Shown here piece after piece: positions 1 through 8,843 of a stretch of 64,000 bases of DNA. Every line of letters starts with the position of its first letter. Positions within the stretch are counted from its first letter, which is position 1. The stretch lies in contig JAEZDY010000036.1 in assembly GCA_023417935.1 (NCBI GenBank), positions 76,332 through 140,331 on the forward strand. The letters run 5' to 3'. The notes below the pieces were generated by a model, which had not been told where the DNA came from, made no database searches, and saw only the letters and a list, made by a program, of their open reading frames with translations. Both the position numbers and the translations under genes were made by a program. The stretch comes from Bacteroidota bacterium. Lineage in GTDB: Bacteria > Bacteroidota > Bacteroidia > Bacteroidales > Lentimicrobiaceae.

Positions 1-2025
1 GTAAGCTCAATAATAGATGAAAAAGGAGAGATAAGGGATAATGCAAGCGAAAAGCTTTCCTCAATACGGAAAGAAATCAAAAGCAGGCTTACAACTATTG
101 ACAGGCGAATAAACCAAATACTTGGGCAGGCACGTAAGGATAATATTATTAATGATGATGCAGAATTAACCATAAGGAACGGACGCCTGGTTCTGCCTAT
201 TCCTTCAGGTAATAAAAGGAAACTGAAAGGTTACGTACATGACACTTCAGCTACTGGTCAAACAGTTTTTCTCGAACCTGCAGAAGTATTTGAAATGAAT
301 AATGATATCCAAAATTTCAGAGTTGAAGAAAAACAGGAAATCATCAATATTCTTACTTCATTTGCAGATTCAGTGCGATCAAAGATTGAAGAACTACTTG
401 GCTTTTATAGTTTTCTAGGACAAATAGATTTCATCAGGGTAAAGGCGGTGCTGGCAATTGAGTTACAAGCCAATAAACCTGAATTGCATAATAACACAAT
501 TACTGATTGGCGAAGAGCGGCACATCCACTGTTGCATAAAAGCTTACAAAAACAAGGTAAATCAATAGTTGCCCAGGATATTAAGCTTGACAGTGAGAAT
601 CGCATTATGGTGATCAGTGGCCCCAACGCAGGTGGCAAATCGGTTTGTCTGAAAACTGTGGCATTACTTCAGTACATGCTACAATGTGGCTTGCTAATTC
701 CTGTTAGTGAAGATTCAAAAGCAGGCATCTATTCAAAGATATTCCTGGAGATAGGTGACGAGCAATCATTAGAGAATGATCTTAGTACATATAGCTCTCA
801 TTTGATCCATATTAAATACTTCCTGGAACATGCTGACAACAGGACACTCTTCCTTATTGATGAATTTGGTGCAGGGACTGAACCTCAATTGGGTGGTGCA
901 ATGGCAGAGGCTAGTCTTCAAAAGCTTAACTCCATTGGTTGTTTTGGAATTGTTACAACACATTATACAAATTTAAAGCTACTGGCAGGTGAAAACGAAG
1001 GCTTATTTAATGCAGCCATGTTATACGATGCGAGGGCAATGATGCCGTTATTTAAGCTAAGCATTGGTAAACCTGGAAGTTCATTTGCCTTTGAAATTGC
1101 TAATAAAATAGGTTTTCCGGAAGAGGTAGTTGCAAACGCTGCGAGTAAGATTGGAAGCAGTCAGCTGGATTTTGAGAAACAGCTTGCTCAGCTTGATGTT
1201 GACAAAAAACATATAGCCAGGAAAATAGCTGAACTAAAAGTAGCGGATGATACACTGGCTGAACTAGTTAATAAGTACAATAAATTGGTAAGCGACCTCG
1301 AATCAAGAAAAAATAGTGTACTCAAGGATGCAAAAACAAGAGCTCAGCAAATAGTGGCTGATTCGAATAAATTAATAGAAAAAACCATTAGAGACATTAA
1401 AGAAAATCAGGCTGAAAGAGATGTAACAAAACAACTACGTGATGACTTCCAGAAAGCAGTAAATGACTTGATTGAAAAAGAAAGCCCGGTTATGGAACAT
1501 CCATTTATTATTCAAGATCTGGAGCCTGTAAGCAAAAACACGGAACTACTTCGATTAAGAAAAGGATCTTACGTTAAAATGGAAGGTCAGGATGCGGTTG
1601 GTATTATTGAGGACCTAAGGGGCAGCAAAGCCTCAGTTTGGTTTGGCTCCTTTAAGATAAGAACATCGCTTGATAAATTGATCACTGCAACAGCTGCCGA
1701 AATTAAAGCTTACGAAGGAAGTAAGCTGTTCCAATTAAAAAGTAGTTCTATCATTAATGACCTGAGTGCCAAAATGGCAGACTTCAGGATGTCTATTGAT
1801 CTGAGAGGAAAACGCCCCGAAGAGGCGAAAGAAGCCCTTTTAAAATACATTGACCAGGCAACATTATTGAGAGTTAAAGAAGTTAAGATATTACATGGCA
1901 AAGGAAACGGGGTACTTAGAAACATGGTTCATGAATACTTGAATGATAATCCTGAAGTACTAAGAATAGAAGATGAGAAACCTGACAGAGGTGGAACCGG
2001 CATAACTCTTGTATACCTACATTAA
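1..2025 (+). CDS. mutS2: Endonuclease MutS2, 5' end outside window
   Basis: The reading frame is open from base 1 and about 674 residues are visible, so the N-terminus lies upstream of the window. MutS2 is a MutS-family ATPase with a C-terminal Smr nuclease domain; it acts on branched DNA and, in some bacteria, on collided ribosomes. The core lever motif RNGRLVLPIPSG is seen near 178-213. Walker A GPNAGGKS is encoded at 619-642 and Walker B LFLIDEFGAGTEP follows near 850. A long charged coiled-coil region spans about 1170-1480. The Smr domain closes the protein with HGKGNGVLR at 1894-1920. An internal ATG at 295 is not the true start, because conserved family sequence continues upstream in frame. 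Confidence 0.95.
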   Translation, partial: VSSIIDEKGEIRDNASEKLSSIRKEIKSRLTTIDRRINQILGQARKDNIINDDAELTIRNGRLVLPIPSGNKRKLKGYVHDTSATGQTVFLEPAEVFEMNNDIQNFRVEEKQEIINILTSFADSVRSKIEELLGFYSFLGQIDFIRVKAVLAIELQANKPELHNNTITDWRRAAHPLLHKSLQKQGKSIVAQDIKLDSENRIMVISGPNAGGKSVCLKTVALLQYMLQCGLLIPVSEDSKAGIYSKIFLEIGDEQSLENDLSTYSSHLIHIKYFLEHADNRTLFLIDEFGAGTEPQLGGAMAEASLQKLNSIGCFGIVTTHYTNLKLLAGENEGLFNAAMLYDARAMMPLFKLSIGKPGSSFAFEIANKIGFPEEVVANAASKIGSSQLDFEKQLAQLDVDKKHIARKIAELKVADDTLAELVNKYNKLVSDLESRKNSVLKDAKTRAQQIVADSNKLIEKTIRDIKENQAERDVTKQLRDDFQKAVNDLIEKESPVMEHPFIIQDLEPVSKNTELLRLRKGSYVKMEGQDAVGIIEDLRGSKASVWFGSFKIRTSLDKLITATAAEIKAYEGSKLFQLKSSSIINDLSAKMADFRMSIDLRGKRPEEAKEALLKYIDQATLLRVKEVKILHGKGNGVLRNMVHEYLNDNPEVLRIEDEKPDRGGTGITLVYLH

Positions 2026-2070
2026 ACTTTATACTGCCGCACTTTGTTAACTCAACTTAAATTGCTAATA

Positions 2071-2307
2071 ATGAATAACCTTATCGAAAAGCTTCAATCA
2101 AAGAACTCAATAAAAAACATAATAGGCTTAGTAATTGGTGCCCTTGCCGGATACCTTTACTACCATTTTATTGGTTGTACAAGTGGCAGTTGTGCCATCA
2201 CATCCAATCCATACATGAGTATAGTGTGGGGTGCAGTGCTTGGCTACCTTTTATTTGATATGTACAAAATAAAAGACAGAACAGACCAGACTACCCTGGA
2301 AAAGTAA
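2071..2307 (+). CDS. Small membrane protein, DUF6132-like
   Basis: A 78-residue protein with two predicted membrane segments, IIGLVIGALAGYLYY and SIVWGAVLGYLLFDMY, separated by a short loop holding two cysteines (GCTSGSCAITSNPYMS). This loop pattern resembles the DUF6132 family of small Bacteroidota membrane proteins, whose function is unknown. The ATG at 2071 is chosen; a TTG at 2044 is in frame but would add nine residues of little character. It follows mutS2 by 45 bases on the same strand and may be co-transcribed with it. Confidence 0.75.
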   Translation: MNNLIEKLQSKNSIKNIIGLVIGALAGYLYYHFIGCTSGSCAITSNPYMSIVWGAVLGYLLFDMYKIKDRTDQTTLEK

Positions 2308-2311
2308 CCTA

Positions 2312-2635
2312 TCATGACTTGGCTTTCGAAACCAGTGAATAAGAGTCTTTAATCCATTCCTTCAATTCTTGATCTGGTATTGTGCCATCTATATCTACCG
2401 TATTCCAATGTTTCTTGTTCATATGGAATCCAGGTTTTACACATGGATATTGTTCTCTTAACTCAATTGCCTTTTCAGGATCGCATTTTACATTCATACT
2501 GAACTGTCCTTCCAGATCAGTTAGTAGGAACATTTTCCCTCTGACTTTAAAAACCAAGGTAGTTTGATCAAAAGGGAAACTCTCAGAGACCTCAGGGAGA
2601 CTTAAACAATATTCACGTAAGTGCTCAATATTCAT
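2312..2635 (-). CDS. MmcQ/YjbR family protein
   Basis: About 107 residues matching the compact MmcQ/YjbR fold (CyaY-like), a family often called DNA-binding although its role is poorly defined. Family hallmarks seen are the N-terminal MNIEHLREYCLSLPEV, the central PFDQTTLVFKVRGKMF, the strand-loop CDPEKAIELREQYP, and the C-terminal KKHWNTVDIDG followed by a helix ending IKDSYSLV. ATG codons at 2641 and 2644 could add two or three residues. It converges with the small membrane protein gene, with four bases between the stop codons. Confidence 0.85.
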   Translation of the reverse strand: MNIEHLREYCLSLPEVSESFPFDQTTLVFKVRGKMFLLTDLEGQFSMNVKCDPEKAIELREQYPCVKPGFHMNKKHWNTVDIDGTIPDQELKEWIKDSYSLVSKAKS

Positions 2636-2809
2636 TGCCATCATTTTAAAAAACAAAAGTAAGAAGAATCATAATCTTAATCTAAACTTAAGATTACCTT
2701 AAAATTAAGGCAGAGTTGAACAATATAAAAACAAGATACTTGATACCTAATCAAGTACTTGCGCATTAATTGAGTTACTATTTTAATAACAATTGCCTAG
2801 TCACCTCTT

Positions 2810-2837
2810 TTTGCTTTTAATTTTAGTAGTACCTTTG
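2810..2837 (+). promoter_or_regulatory. Candidate Bacteroidota promoter before the carboxyltransferase gene
   Basis: TACCTTTG at 2830-2837 fits the -7 consensus TAnnTTTG. A TTTG at 2810-2813 sits 16 bases upstream, which is slightly shorter than the usual spacing. The start codon is about 60 bases downstream. This is a pattern match only. Confidence 0.4.
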
Positions 2838-2896
2838 TGTGCTTTTGCAAAAACGCTGAGTAAAGGGAAAAGAGAGAATAATCTAAAACTTCACAA

Positions 2897-4444
2897 ATGT
2901 CATTAACAAAAAAAACATCTGACCTCAAAAAGAGGATGCGTGACGCATTGATGGGAGGCGGACAAGTAGCTATTGAGAAGCAGAAGGCAACGGGTAAGAT
3001 GACTGCCCGTGAAAGAATAATAGCATTGCTTGATCCCAAATCATTCCATGAGTATGACTTATTTGTCGAACATGCAGGTAAGGACTTCGACATGGGTGAC
3101 AAATACTTGCCTGGCGACGGAGTAATAACCGGCACCGGAACATTGAACGGGTATCCAGTATGTATATATGCGCAGGACTTTACGGTAGCGGGTGGTTCAC
3201 TAGGTTGGATGCATGCCAAGAAAATTACAAAGATCATGGATCATGCAATGAAACTTAAAGTCCCCATCATAGGAATTAACGATTCAGGTGGCGCACGTAT
3301 TCAAGAAGGTGTTAACTCACTCGCAGGATATGGTGAAATATTTTATCGCAATACACAAGCATCGGGAGTAATTCCACAGATCAGCGTTATACTTGGTCCA
3401 TGTGCCGGTGGAGCGGTTTATTCACCTGCACTTACAGATTTTGTATTTGTTGTTGATAAGATATCAAAGATGTTCATCACGGGACCTGAAGTGATAAAGA
3501 CGGTACTTGGTGAAGAGATCTCAATGGAAGAACTTGGTGGTGCTCGGGTACAGAGTGAAATCACCGGTAATGCGCATTTCTTTGCTGAAAGTGAGAATGA
3601 GTGTTTTGAACAGATAAAAACCTTATGTAGCTTCATACCCTGGAATAATATCAAGAAAGCCGAACCATTCCCAAAGAAGCCACCCAGAACTAGAAGCTAC
3701 AATATTGACAATATTTTCCCTACTAATCCCCGTCAACCTTATGATGTTAAAGATATTATAAGGGCTATTGTTGATGATTCAGAATTCTTTGAAGTACAGA
3801 GCATGTTTGCTGCAAACATGGTTATTGGCTTTGCCCGACTTAACGGTCATACAGTTGGCTTTGTAGCTAACCAGCCTTTAGTTCTTGCCGGCGTGCTTGA
3901 TGTTGATTCATCCGACAAAGCGGCTCGCTTTATCCGGTATTGTGACGCATTTAACATTCCATTAGTTACATTAGTTGACCTTCCAGGTTATCTGCCTGGT
4001 GTTGACCAGGAACATGCTGGTGTCATCCGGCATGGCGCCAAAGTCCTTTATGCTTACTCAGAGGCAACTGTTCCTAAAATGACTGTTATTCTTCGTAAAG
4101 CTTACGGAGGAGGCTATATTGCCATGTGTTCAAGCCATCTGAGAGCTGATTTTGTTTTCGCTTGGCCTACTGCTGAAATAGCTGTGATGGGTCCTGAAGG
4201 TGCAGCTAATATTATATTCAGGAATGAAATAAAAAACGCTGAAAATCCTGACGAAATGCGCAAACTTAAAATAAAGGAATATAAAGAGAAGTTTGCCAAT
4301 CCTTATGTTGCCGCTGCATATGGCTATGTTGATGCTGTTATTGAACCTTCAGAAACCCGGAACATGCTTATTCATGCTCTGTTAATATCAACTGAAAAAG
4401 TTCAGGAAACACCTAAAAAGAAACACGGAATACCTCCATTCTAA
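2897..4444 (+). CDS. Acyl-CoA carboxylase carboxyltransferase (propionyl-/methylmalonyl-CoA type)
   Basis: A 515-residue biotin-dependent carboxyltransferase of the PccB/MmdA family. It would transfer CO2 between carboxybiotin and propionyl-CoA or methylmalonyl-CoA. The two crotonase-like halves are clear: the N-terminal half has TVAGGSLGWMHAKK and ILGPCAGGAVYSPALTDF (oxyanion glycines), and the C-terminal half has LVDLPGYLPGVDQEHAG and RKAYGGGYIAM. Length and the C-terminal HGIPPF tail are typical of the family. A biotin carrier gene follows after 11 bases. Neither a biotin carboxylase nor sodium-pump decarboxylase subunits lie nearby, so propionyl-CoA carboxylase and methylmalonyl-CoA decarboxylase cannot be separated here. 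Confidence 0.92.
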   Translation: MSLTKKTSDLKKRMRDALMGGGQVAIEKQKATGKMTARERIIALLDPKSFHEYDLFVEHAGKDFDMGDKYLPGDGVITGTGTLNGYPVCIYAQDFTVAGGSLGWMHAKKITKIMDHAMKLKVPIIGINDSGGARIQEGVNSLAGYGEIFYRNTQASGVIPQISVILGPCAGGAVYSPALTDFVFVVDKISKMFITGPEVIKTVLGEEISMEELGGARVQSEITGNAHFFAESENECFEQIKTLCSFIPWNNIKKAEPFPKKPPRTRSYNIDNIFPTNPRQPYDVKDIIRAIVDDSEFFEVQSMFAANMVIGFARLNGHTVGFVANQPLVLAGVLDVDSSDKAARFIRYCDAFNIPLVTLVDLPGYLPGVDQEHAGVIRHGAKVLYAYSEATVPKMTVILRKAYGGGYIAMCSSHLRADFVFAWPTAEIAVMGPEGAANIIFRNEIKNAENPDEMRKLKIKEYKEKFANPYVAAAYGYVDAVIEPSETRNMLIHALLISTEKVQETPKKKHGIPPF

Positions 4445-4455
4445 AAATTGCTGAT

Positions 4456-4782
4456 ATGGCAGAAAGTAACGACCCACAAGAAATAAAGACGATCATTATT
4501 GATAACGTTAAATACAAAACAAGGTTAACTAAGAAGTACCTGGCGCGCAAGGCTTACGCCCCCGCTAATATAGGGCACGTGTATTCATTCATTCCAGGTA
4601 CTATTCTGAAGATTTCTGTAAAGGAAGGTGAGAAAGTAAAAAAAGGAACTCACTTGCTTGAGCTTGAAGCAATGAAGATGGCTAACAACCTGATATCACC
4701 GATTGACGGAATTGTAAAGAGAATTTATGTAAAACAGGGGGATCTTGTGCCAAAAAACTTCTTATTAGTAGAAGTTGTATAG
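4456..4782 (+). CDS. Biotin/lipoyl-binding carrier protein
   Basis: A 108-residue biotin carboxyl carrier protein. The C-terminal 75 residues form a biotinyl domain with the biotinylation motif LELEAMKMANN (the lysine between the two methionines carries biotin) and the mirrored half SPIDGIVKRIYVKQGDLV. A short charged N-terminal stretch precedes it. It lies 11 bases behind the carboxyltransferase gene on the same strand, so the two very likely act in one acyl-CoA carboxylase or decarboxylase complex. The hydrophobic anchor of OadG/MmdD-type subunits is absent. Confidence 0.9.
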   Translation: MAESNDPQEIKTIIIDNVKYKTRLTKKYLARKAYAPANIGHVYSFIPGTILKISVKEGEKVKKGTHLLELEAMKMANNLISPIDGIVKRIYVKQGDLVPKNFLLVEVV

Positions 4783-4795
4783 TTAGAGGGTTTTC

Positions 4796-5404
4796 CTATT
4801 TTCTGGAAGACCACATCTTATTATTTTCTGCAATAAACCTAAGGATGTCATCACATCCTTTTCCTGTTATCGTAGAGGTTATATATATTGGTGGTAACTC
4901 CTCCCAATACTGAAGAAGATCCTTCTTTACAGCAGCAGTGTTACTACTAAGTTGATTAGGCGACAATTTATCGCTTTTAGTAAATACAATGGCAAATGGT
5001 AATTGCTTTTCACCGAACCAGTTGATCATATTCTTGTCAGATTCTTTGAGTTCTATTCTACTATCAAGCAATATAAATGTTAAAAGCAAATCTTCTCTTT
5101 TGGTAATATAATTATGTATCATTATCTCCCACTTCTCACGCTCGGTCTTTGATATCCTGGCATAACCATACCCGGGAAGATCTACCAATACCCATGCATC
5201 ATTTACTAAAAAATGGTTTATAAGACGTGTCTTTCCAGGTGTAGATGAAACACGAGCGAGATTTTTACGGTTGAGCAGGTAATTAATAAGGGAAGACTTT
5301 CCAACATTCGACCTTCCAATAAAAGCATACTCTGGCTTGTCGAGCTTCGGGCATTTCCGATAATCAGTATTACTTGCCAGGAATTCTGCCTTATGGATGA
5401 TCAT
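4796..5404 (-). CDS. engB: Ribosome biogenesis GTP-binding protein YihA/YsxC/EngB
   Basis: A 202-residue TRAFAC GTPase needed for late assembly of the large ribosomal subunit. All G motifs are visible: G1 GRSNVGKS at residues 30-37, the G2 threonine region SSTPGKTR, G3 DLPGYGYA, G4 TKSD, and a G5-like TSTITGKG. Length equals the family norm. It is the last gene of a minus-strand group after the two acyltransferase genes, 25 bases downstream of the GNAT gene, and it converges with the biotin carrier gene. Confidence 0.95.
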   Translation of the reverse strand: MIIHKAEFLASNTDYRKCPKLDKPEYAFIGRSNVGKSSLINYLLNRKNLARVSSTPGKTRLINHFLVNDAWVLVDLPGYGYARISKTEREKWEIMIHNYITKREDLLLTFILLDSRIELKESDKNMINWFGEKQLPFAIVFTKSDKLSPNQLSSNTAAVKKDLLQYWEELPPIYITSTITGKGCDDILRFIAENNKMWSSRK

Positions 5405-5429
5405 GCTATATGATTAGAGGTTTTAAATC

Positions 5430-6356
5430 CTACTCTTGTGGAACAGAAAGGTGTCGTTCTATCTTCATTCCGTATATGTCTGCAATAGTTATCAGGATTC
5501 CTGATTCCTCAACTTCGCCAAACCCGGGGTTGATAGCTGTACCGAAGAATTTCATAGTTGATGATAGATTCATGTATGCATTCACCAATGGTGGTATTGA
5601 TTCCCCAAGGGCCCGCACTTTCTGTATCAACACTTTGTAATCCTTCTCATAAACATTGTTTTTAAAGGTTGATTCAAGAATTTTAGGATCAGTACTCAAT
5701 TTGATTGGGTGATAGGGGTAAACCAATTTCTCACTATCGCCAAAATATTTCTGCATGAAATACAGTATGAGGTCTCTGGCTTCTGGATTGTAATCCGGAT
5801 ACATTGTAATCTTCCCAAAATAATACCTTGCATCAGGATTTTGCAATATCACTGCACCTAACCCGTCCCATATATTGTCAAGGGAATACATGCCCTTCCT
5901 GATATTATTAGTCGGCTGGTAATTAGGCTGAACAAATGATCTACCAAGTTCTATAGTATAAGGTAAGTAATCTTTCAGGAATTCATCACTGTACTTGAAT
6001 AGTTTAAATGTTGGTGTATGATATACATTGTTATGATCAGGCTTAAGATCACGGCAATGCAAGTATCGGTATCCACCAACAATCTCTTTATCTAGAGGAT
6101 TCCACACCAGTAATTGCTGAAATGGATTCTCTTCAGTATCATAATCATCAAGATCATAACTCATTCCAGTTCCGCCACCGGCATCTCTAAAAGTTATTTC
6201 TCGTAATCTGCCAATTTCAAGGGTAACGTTAGGCGCATTATGATAGTTAACCACATAGATTAAGTTATTTCCTGCGTTTGTTTTTCTAAGCAGTTTCTCT
6301 TGAGTTAGTTCCTGTTCAAGTATTTCCCTTGGAACCGGGGGAATTATATTTTCCAT
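5430..6356 (-). CDS. glsB: GNAT-family N-acyltransferase, GlsB-like (glycine lipid synthesis)
   Basis: About 308 residues of the long GNAT/PF13444-type acyltransferase family (OlsB-like, often mislabelled hemolysin). Family features are YRYLHCRDL, LPYTIELGRSFVQP, WDGLGAVILQNPDARYYFG and the C-terminal NPGFGEVEESGILI. In Bacteroides, GlsB puts a 3-hydroxy fatty acid on glycine by amide linkage and GlsA then esterifies it. The adjacent acyltransferase gene makes that assignment plausible here. The ATG at 6356 is preferred because it lies one base after the stop of the upstream gene; an upstream start at 6413 would overlap that gene heavily. The assignment rests on family plus context. Confidence 0.8.
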   Translation of the reverse strand: MENIIPPVPREILEQELTQEKLLRKTNAGNNLIYVVNYHNAPNVTLEIGRLREITFRDAGGGTGMSYDLDDYDTEENPFQQLLVWNPLDKEIVGGYRYLHCRDLKPDHNNVYHTPTFKLFKYSDEFLKDYLPYTIELGRSFVQPNYQPTNNIRKGMYSLDNIWDGLGAVILQNPDARYYFGKITMYPDYNPEARDLILYFMQKYFGDSEKLVYPYHPIKLSTDPKILESTFKNNVYEKDYKVLIQKVRALGESIPPLVNAYMNLSSTMKFFGTAINPGFGEVEESGILITIADIYGMKIERHLSVPQE

Positions 6357-6357
6357 G

Positions 6358-7215
6358 TTAATTAACGGTTGGTGTAAATTCTGCATTGGCATCTTTTTCG
6401 AGCAAATATACATAGCTTCTAAGCCTGGATGCCCAATCTTTATCTTTTAATTTCTTATCAAAAATGTCAACAGGTATTGGCTTCCCAAAGGTAATAACAA
6501 TGTCTTTGTTTTCCTGCTTAAACATTTCATCAACAAGGTAAAGCATTTCAATATTAGCCTTAAGACCAATTTTATTCCGTAAACGAGCCAGATTATAGAA
6601 GAAAGAAGAATTTTTACCACTAATATGAACTGGCAGAATATGTCTGTCATATTTCCTTGCCTGTGATAAAAAGGTTTTCTTCCATTCAAGATCAATGATC
6701 TGATTTCCCACCTTTCGTGAACATAATCCTGCAGGGAAAAAGATCACAAGTTTGCCTGATTCAAATGTTTTGTTCAAGGCTTCAATATTTTCAGCATTTG
6801 ATCCATGCTTGTTAACAGGCACAAATAATGATTTCAAATTCTCAATATGCAACAGGAAGTCATTTGCTGTCATCGCAATAGAAGGGTTTATTCGTCCAAT
6901 TGCCAGCATCAAAGCCATACCATCCAATCCTCCCAGGGGATGATTCGAAATAGCTACAAAACTAGTTTCCTCCTTTAAATGATGTTCACCAACTACTTTA
7001 ATATTGACATTAAATTCTTTTAGAACAGCATCAAGAAATTCAACTCCATGTTTGTGTCGGTTTCGTTGAATAATTCCATTTAACCTTTCCTGATGAAGAA
7101 TTCTTTTCAAGTACTTAATGATAAACTTAGGAAGAATATTTAATAAACGGGGGTTCTTCCCTTGAATTACTTTTTCAACATCAATGAATTTAGGCTCAGT
7201 GTTTTCCGGATGCAT
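6358..7215 (-). CDS. glsA: Lysophospholipid-type O-acyltransferase, GlsA-like (glycine lipid synthesis)
   Basis: A 285-residue PlsC-superfamily acyltransferase. The catalytic signature is NHPLGGLDG with His92 and Asp98, the H-x5-D spacing of the hemolysin-like subgroup rather than the usual H-x4-D. The second block is FVPVNKHGSNAENI and the third is LVIFFPAGLCSRK. No clear membrane helix is seen, only a basic amphipathic N-terminal region. It is translationally coupled to the GNAT gene, with stop and start one base apart. In the Bacteroides pathway this enzyme would add the second, ester-linked acyl chain. In B. thetaiotaomicron, as I recall it, the gene order is the reverse (glsB first). Confidence 0.8.
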   Translation of the reverse strand: MHPENTEPKFIDVEKVIQGKNPRLLNILPKFIIKYLKRILHQERLNGIIQRNRHKHGVEFLDAVLKEFNVNIKVVGEHHLKEETSFVAISNHPLGGLDGMALMLAIGRINPSIAMTANDFLLHIENLKSLFVPVNKHGSNAENIEALNKTFESGKLVIFFPAGLCSRKVGNQIIDLEWKKTFLSQARKYDRHILPVHISGKNSSFFYNLARLRNKIGLKANIEMLYLVDEMFKQENKDIVITFGKPIPVDIFDKKLKDKDWASRLRSYVYLLEKDANAEFTPTVN

Positions 7216-7253
7216 TGCTGTGTTCTCTTATATAGCAGAGTATTTTTATTCTA

Positions 7254-7261
7254 CAAAAATA
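7254..7261 (-). promoter_or_regulatory. Candidate -7 box for the glsA-glsB group
   Basis: On the minus strand 7261-7254 reads TATTTTTG, a full TAnnTTTG match about 40 bases before the start at 7215. No good -33 TTTG is seen at the usual distance. Confidence 0.35.
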
Positions 7262-7418
7262 GCGATTTCGCCGGTAGTTGTCACACTCCTTTATAAATCC
7301 TTTCACATTACTATATGTTAATAACCAATTATGTTGCTCTATAGTATTGATTTGCAATAATTTACAGATTGTATTTTCTTTTTAGCGCAATAGTCTGGTT
7401 AAAAGTTATCAACAAAAG

Positions 7419-7459
7419 TGGGAAAATGTGGGAAAAAGTGGTTTTATACACTATATTTA
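7419..7459 (+). promoter_or_regulatory. MraZ operator repeats and promoter of the dcw cluster
   Basis: Three direct repeats at exactly 10-base spacing: TGGGA at 7419-7423, TGGGA at 7429-7433 and TGGTT at 7439-7443. MraZ in other bacteria binds TGGGN repeats separated by 5-base spacers just upstream of its own gene, and this matches in sequence, spacing and position. A -7-like TATATTTA follows at 7452-7459, so the repeats would cover the -33 region and allow autorepression. The third repeat is imperfect. Confidence 0.75.
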
Positions 7460-7483
7460 CACTCTAAAACCACACGATTTAAC

Positions 7484-7936
7484 ATGTTGGAAATGATAGG
7501 AGTTCATGAGTGCAAAGTTGATAATAAAGGCAGGATATTGCTACCTACTGCCCTTAAAAATCAGCTTGAGCCAATAATTTCTGATGGTTTTATTATAAAA
7601 CGCAGCATTTTCCAACAATGTCTTGAAATATTTCCTCGGATTGAATGGAATGAAGCAATAGAAGGCATCAATAAATTAAGCAGGTATACTAAAAAGAACA
7701 CCGACTTTATAAGGGTTTTCATGGCCGGAGTTAAGGAAGTTGAGCTTGATAATTCCGGAAGGATGTTGATTCCGCGTGATCTTGCAGTATTTGCTAATAT
7801 AACAAAAGATGTGGTACTTGCTTCAGCAGTCAATATAATTGAGGTATGGGATAAAGAGATGTATGAAGCTAAGATAGCTGAAGATCAAGTGAATTTCTCA
7901 GAGTTAGCGGAAGAGGTTATGGGTCAAATGAAATAG
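7484..7936 (+). CDS. mraZ: Transcriptional regulator/division protein MraZ
   Basis: About 150 residues with two SpoVT-AbrB-like halves. The first begins GVHECKVDNKGRILLPTAL and the second AGVKEVELDNSGRMLIPRDL, both with the DxxGR signature. MraZ is a ring-forming DNA-binding protein that represses its own operon. ATG 7484 is chosen because it puts the first half at the normal distance from the N-terminus; ATG 7493 is possible, and an upstream in-frame ATG at 7418 would read through the operator. First gene of the dcw operon, four bases before rsmH. Confidence 0.93.
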   Translation: MLEMIGVHECKVDNKGRILLPTALKNQLEPIISDGFIIKRSIFQQCLEIFPRIEWNEAIEGINKLSRYTKKNTDFIRVFMAGVKEVELDNSGRMLIPRDLAVFANITKDVVLASAVNIIEVWDKEMYEAKIAEDQVNFSELAEEVMGQMK

Positions 7937-7940
7937 CGAT

Positions 7941-8843
7941 ATGTATCACAATCCGGTGTTGCTGCAAGAAACGATCGAGCTTTTGGCTATCAAGCCTGAA
8001 GGCACATATGTTGATGTGACCTTTGGTGGTGGTGGTCATTCAAAGGCAATACTTGACAAACTGACAACAGGCAGACTTCTAGCTTTTGATCAGGATAAAG
8101 ATGCATTGAGTAACACTATACATGACCCCCGTTTCCAGCTCATAAACCAGAATTTTAAATTCCTTACAAACTTCCTTAAGTTCTACAAGGCATTCCCGGT
8201 TGACGGCATACTTGCAGATCTTGGTATTTCATCTTTTCAGATCGATAATCCGTCCCGGGGTTTCTCTACTCGCTTTGAAGGTGATTTAGATCTTCGCATG
8301 GACCAAAATTCAGGTGTAAGTGCACGACATGTTATCAATAATTATAATGGTGACGATCTTAAGAGAATGTTTAAGCTATATGGTGAGTTTGATAATGCCT
8401 ATCATATAGCCCAGCGACTTGTAAATGCACGTGTTGATGCAGAAATATCAACAACATCAGAATTAAAAGAAGTATTGAATCCATTAGCTGAGAAGGGCCG
8501 CGAAAACAAGTTCTTTGCACGTATATTCCAGGCTTTAAGAATAGAAGTAAATAATGAGATGGAGGTATTAAAAGAACTTCTTGCTCAGTCAAATAACGCA
8601 ATTAAGCCAGGTGGCAGGTTAGTGGTTATATCATATCATTCGCTCGAGGATCGCTTGGTCAAGAACCACATGCGATCAGGAAACTTTGAAGGCGAAATTG
8701 AAAAGGACTTTTATGGGAACATCGTTGCTCCTTTTAAGCCCCTGACAAGGAAGCCAATTACTGCGGGTAATGAAGAATTGGAAGAAAATCCCAGATCAAG
8801 AAGTGCCAAATTGAGGGCAGCAGAAAGGACAAACCATGGCTAG
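7941..8843 (+). CDS. rsmH: 16S rRNA (cytosine1402-N4)-methyltransferase RsmH
   Basis: A 300-residue SAM-dependent methyltransferase (formerly MraW) acting on C1402 of 16S rRNA in the decoding centre. Visible signatures are HNPVLLQETIELL at the N-terminus, the SAM-binding VDVTFGGGGHSKAIL, DGILADLGISSFQID, RGFSTRFEGDLDLRMD and, near the end, VISYHSLEDRLVKNHM. Length is normal. The start of the next gene overlaps its last eight bases, so translation is likely coupled. Confidence 0.96.
   Translation: MYHNPVLLQETIELLAIKPEGTYVDVTFGGGGHSKAILDKLTTGRLLAFDQDKDALSNTIHDPRFQLINQNFKFLTNFLKFYKAFPVDGILADLGISSFQIDNPSRGFSTRFEGDLDLRMDQNSGVSARHVINNYNGDDLKRMFKLYGEFDNAYHIAQRLVNARVDAEISTTSELKEVLNPLAEKGRENKFFARIFQALRIEVNNEMEVLKELLAQSNNAIKPGGRLVVISYHSLEDRLVKNHMRSGNFEGEIEKDFYGNIVAPFKPLTRKPITAGNEELEENPRSRSAKLRAAERTNHG

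Noticed and set aside
2044..2070. TTG start of the DUF6132-like gene
   Set aside because: The ATG at 2071 begins the conserved part of the protein and the upstream nine codons show no family character.
7418..7483. Upstream ATG for mraZ
   Set aside because: It would start inside the TGGGA operator repeats and add 22 residues not found in MraZ.
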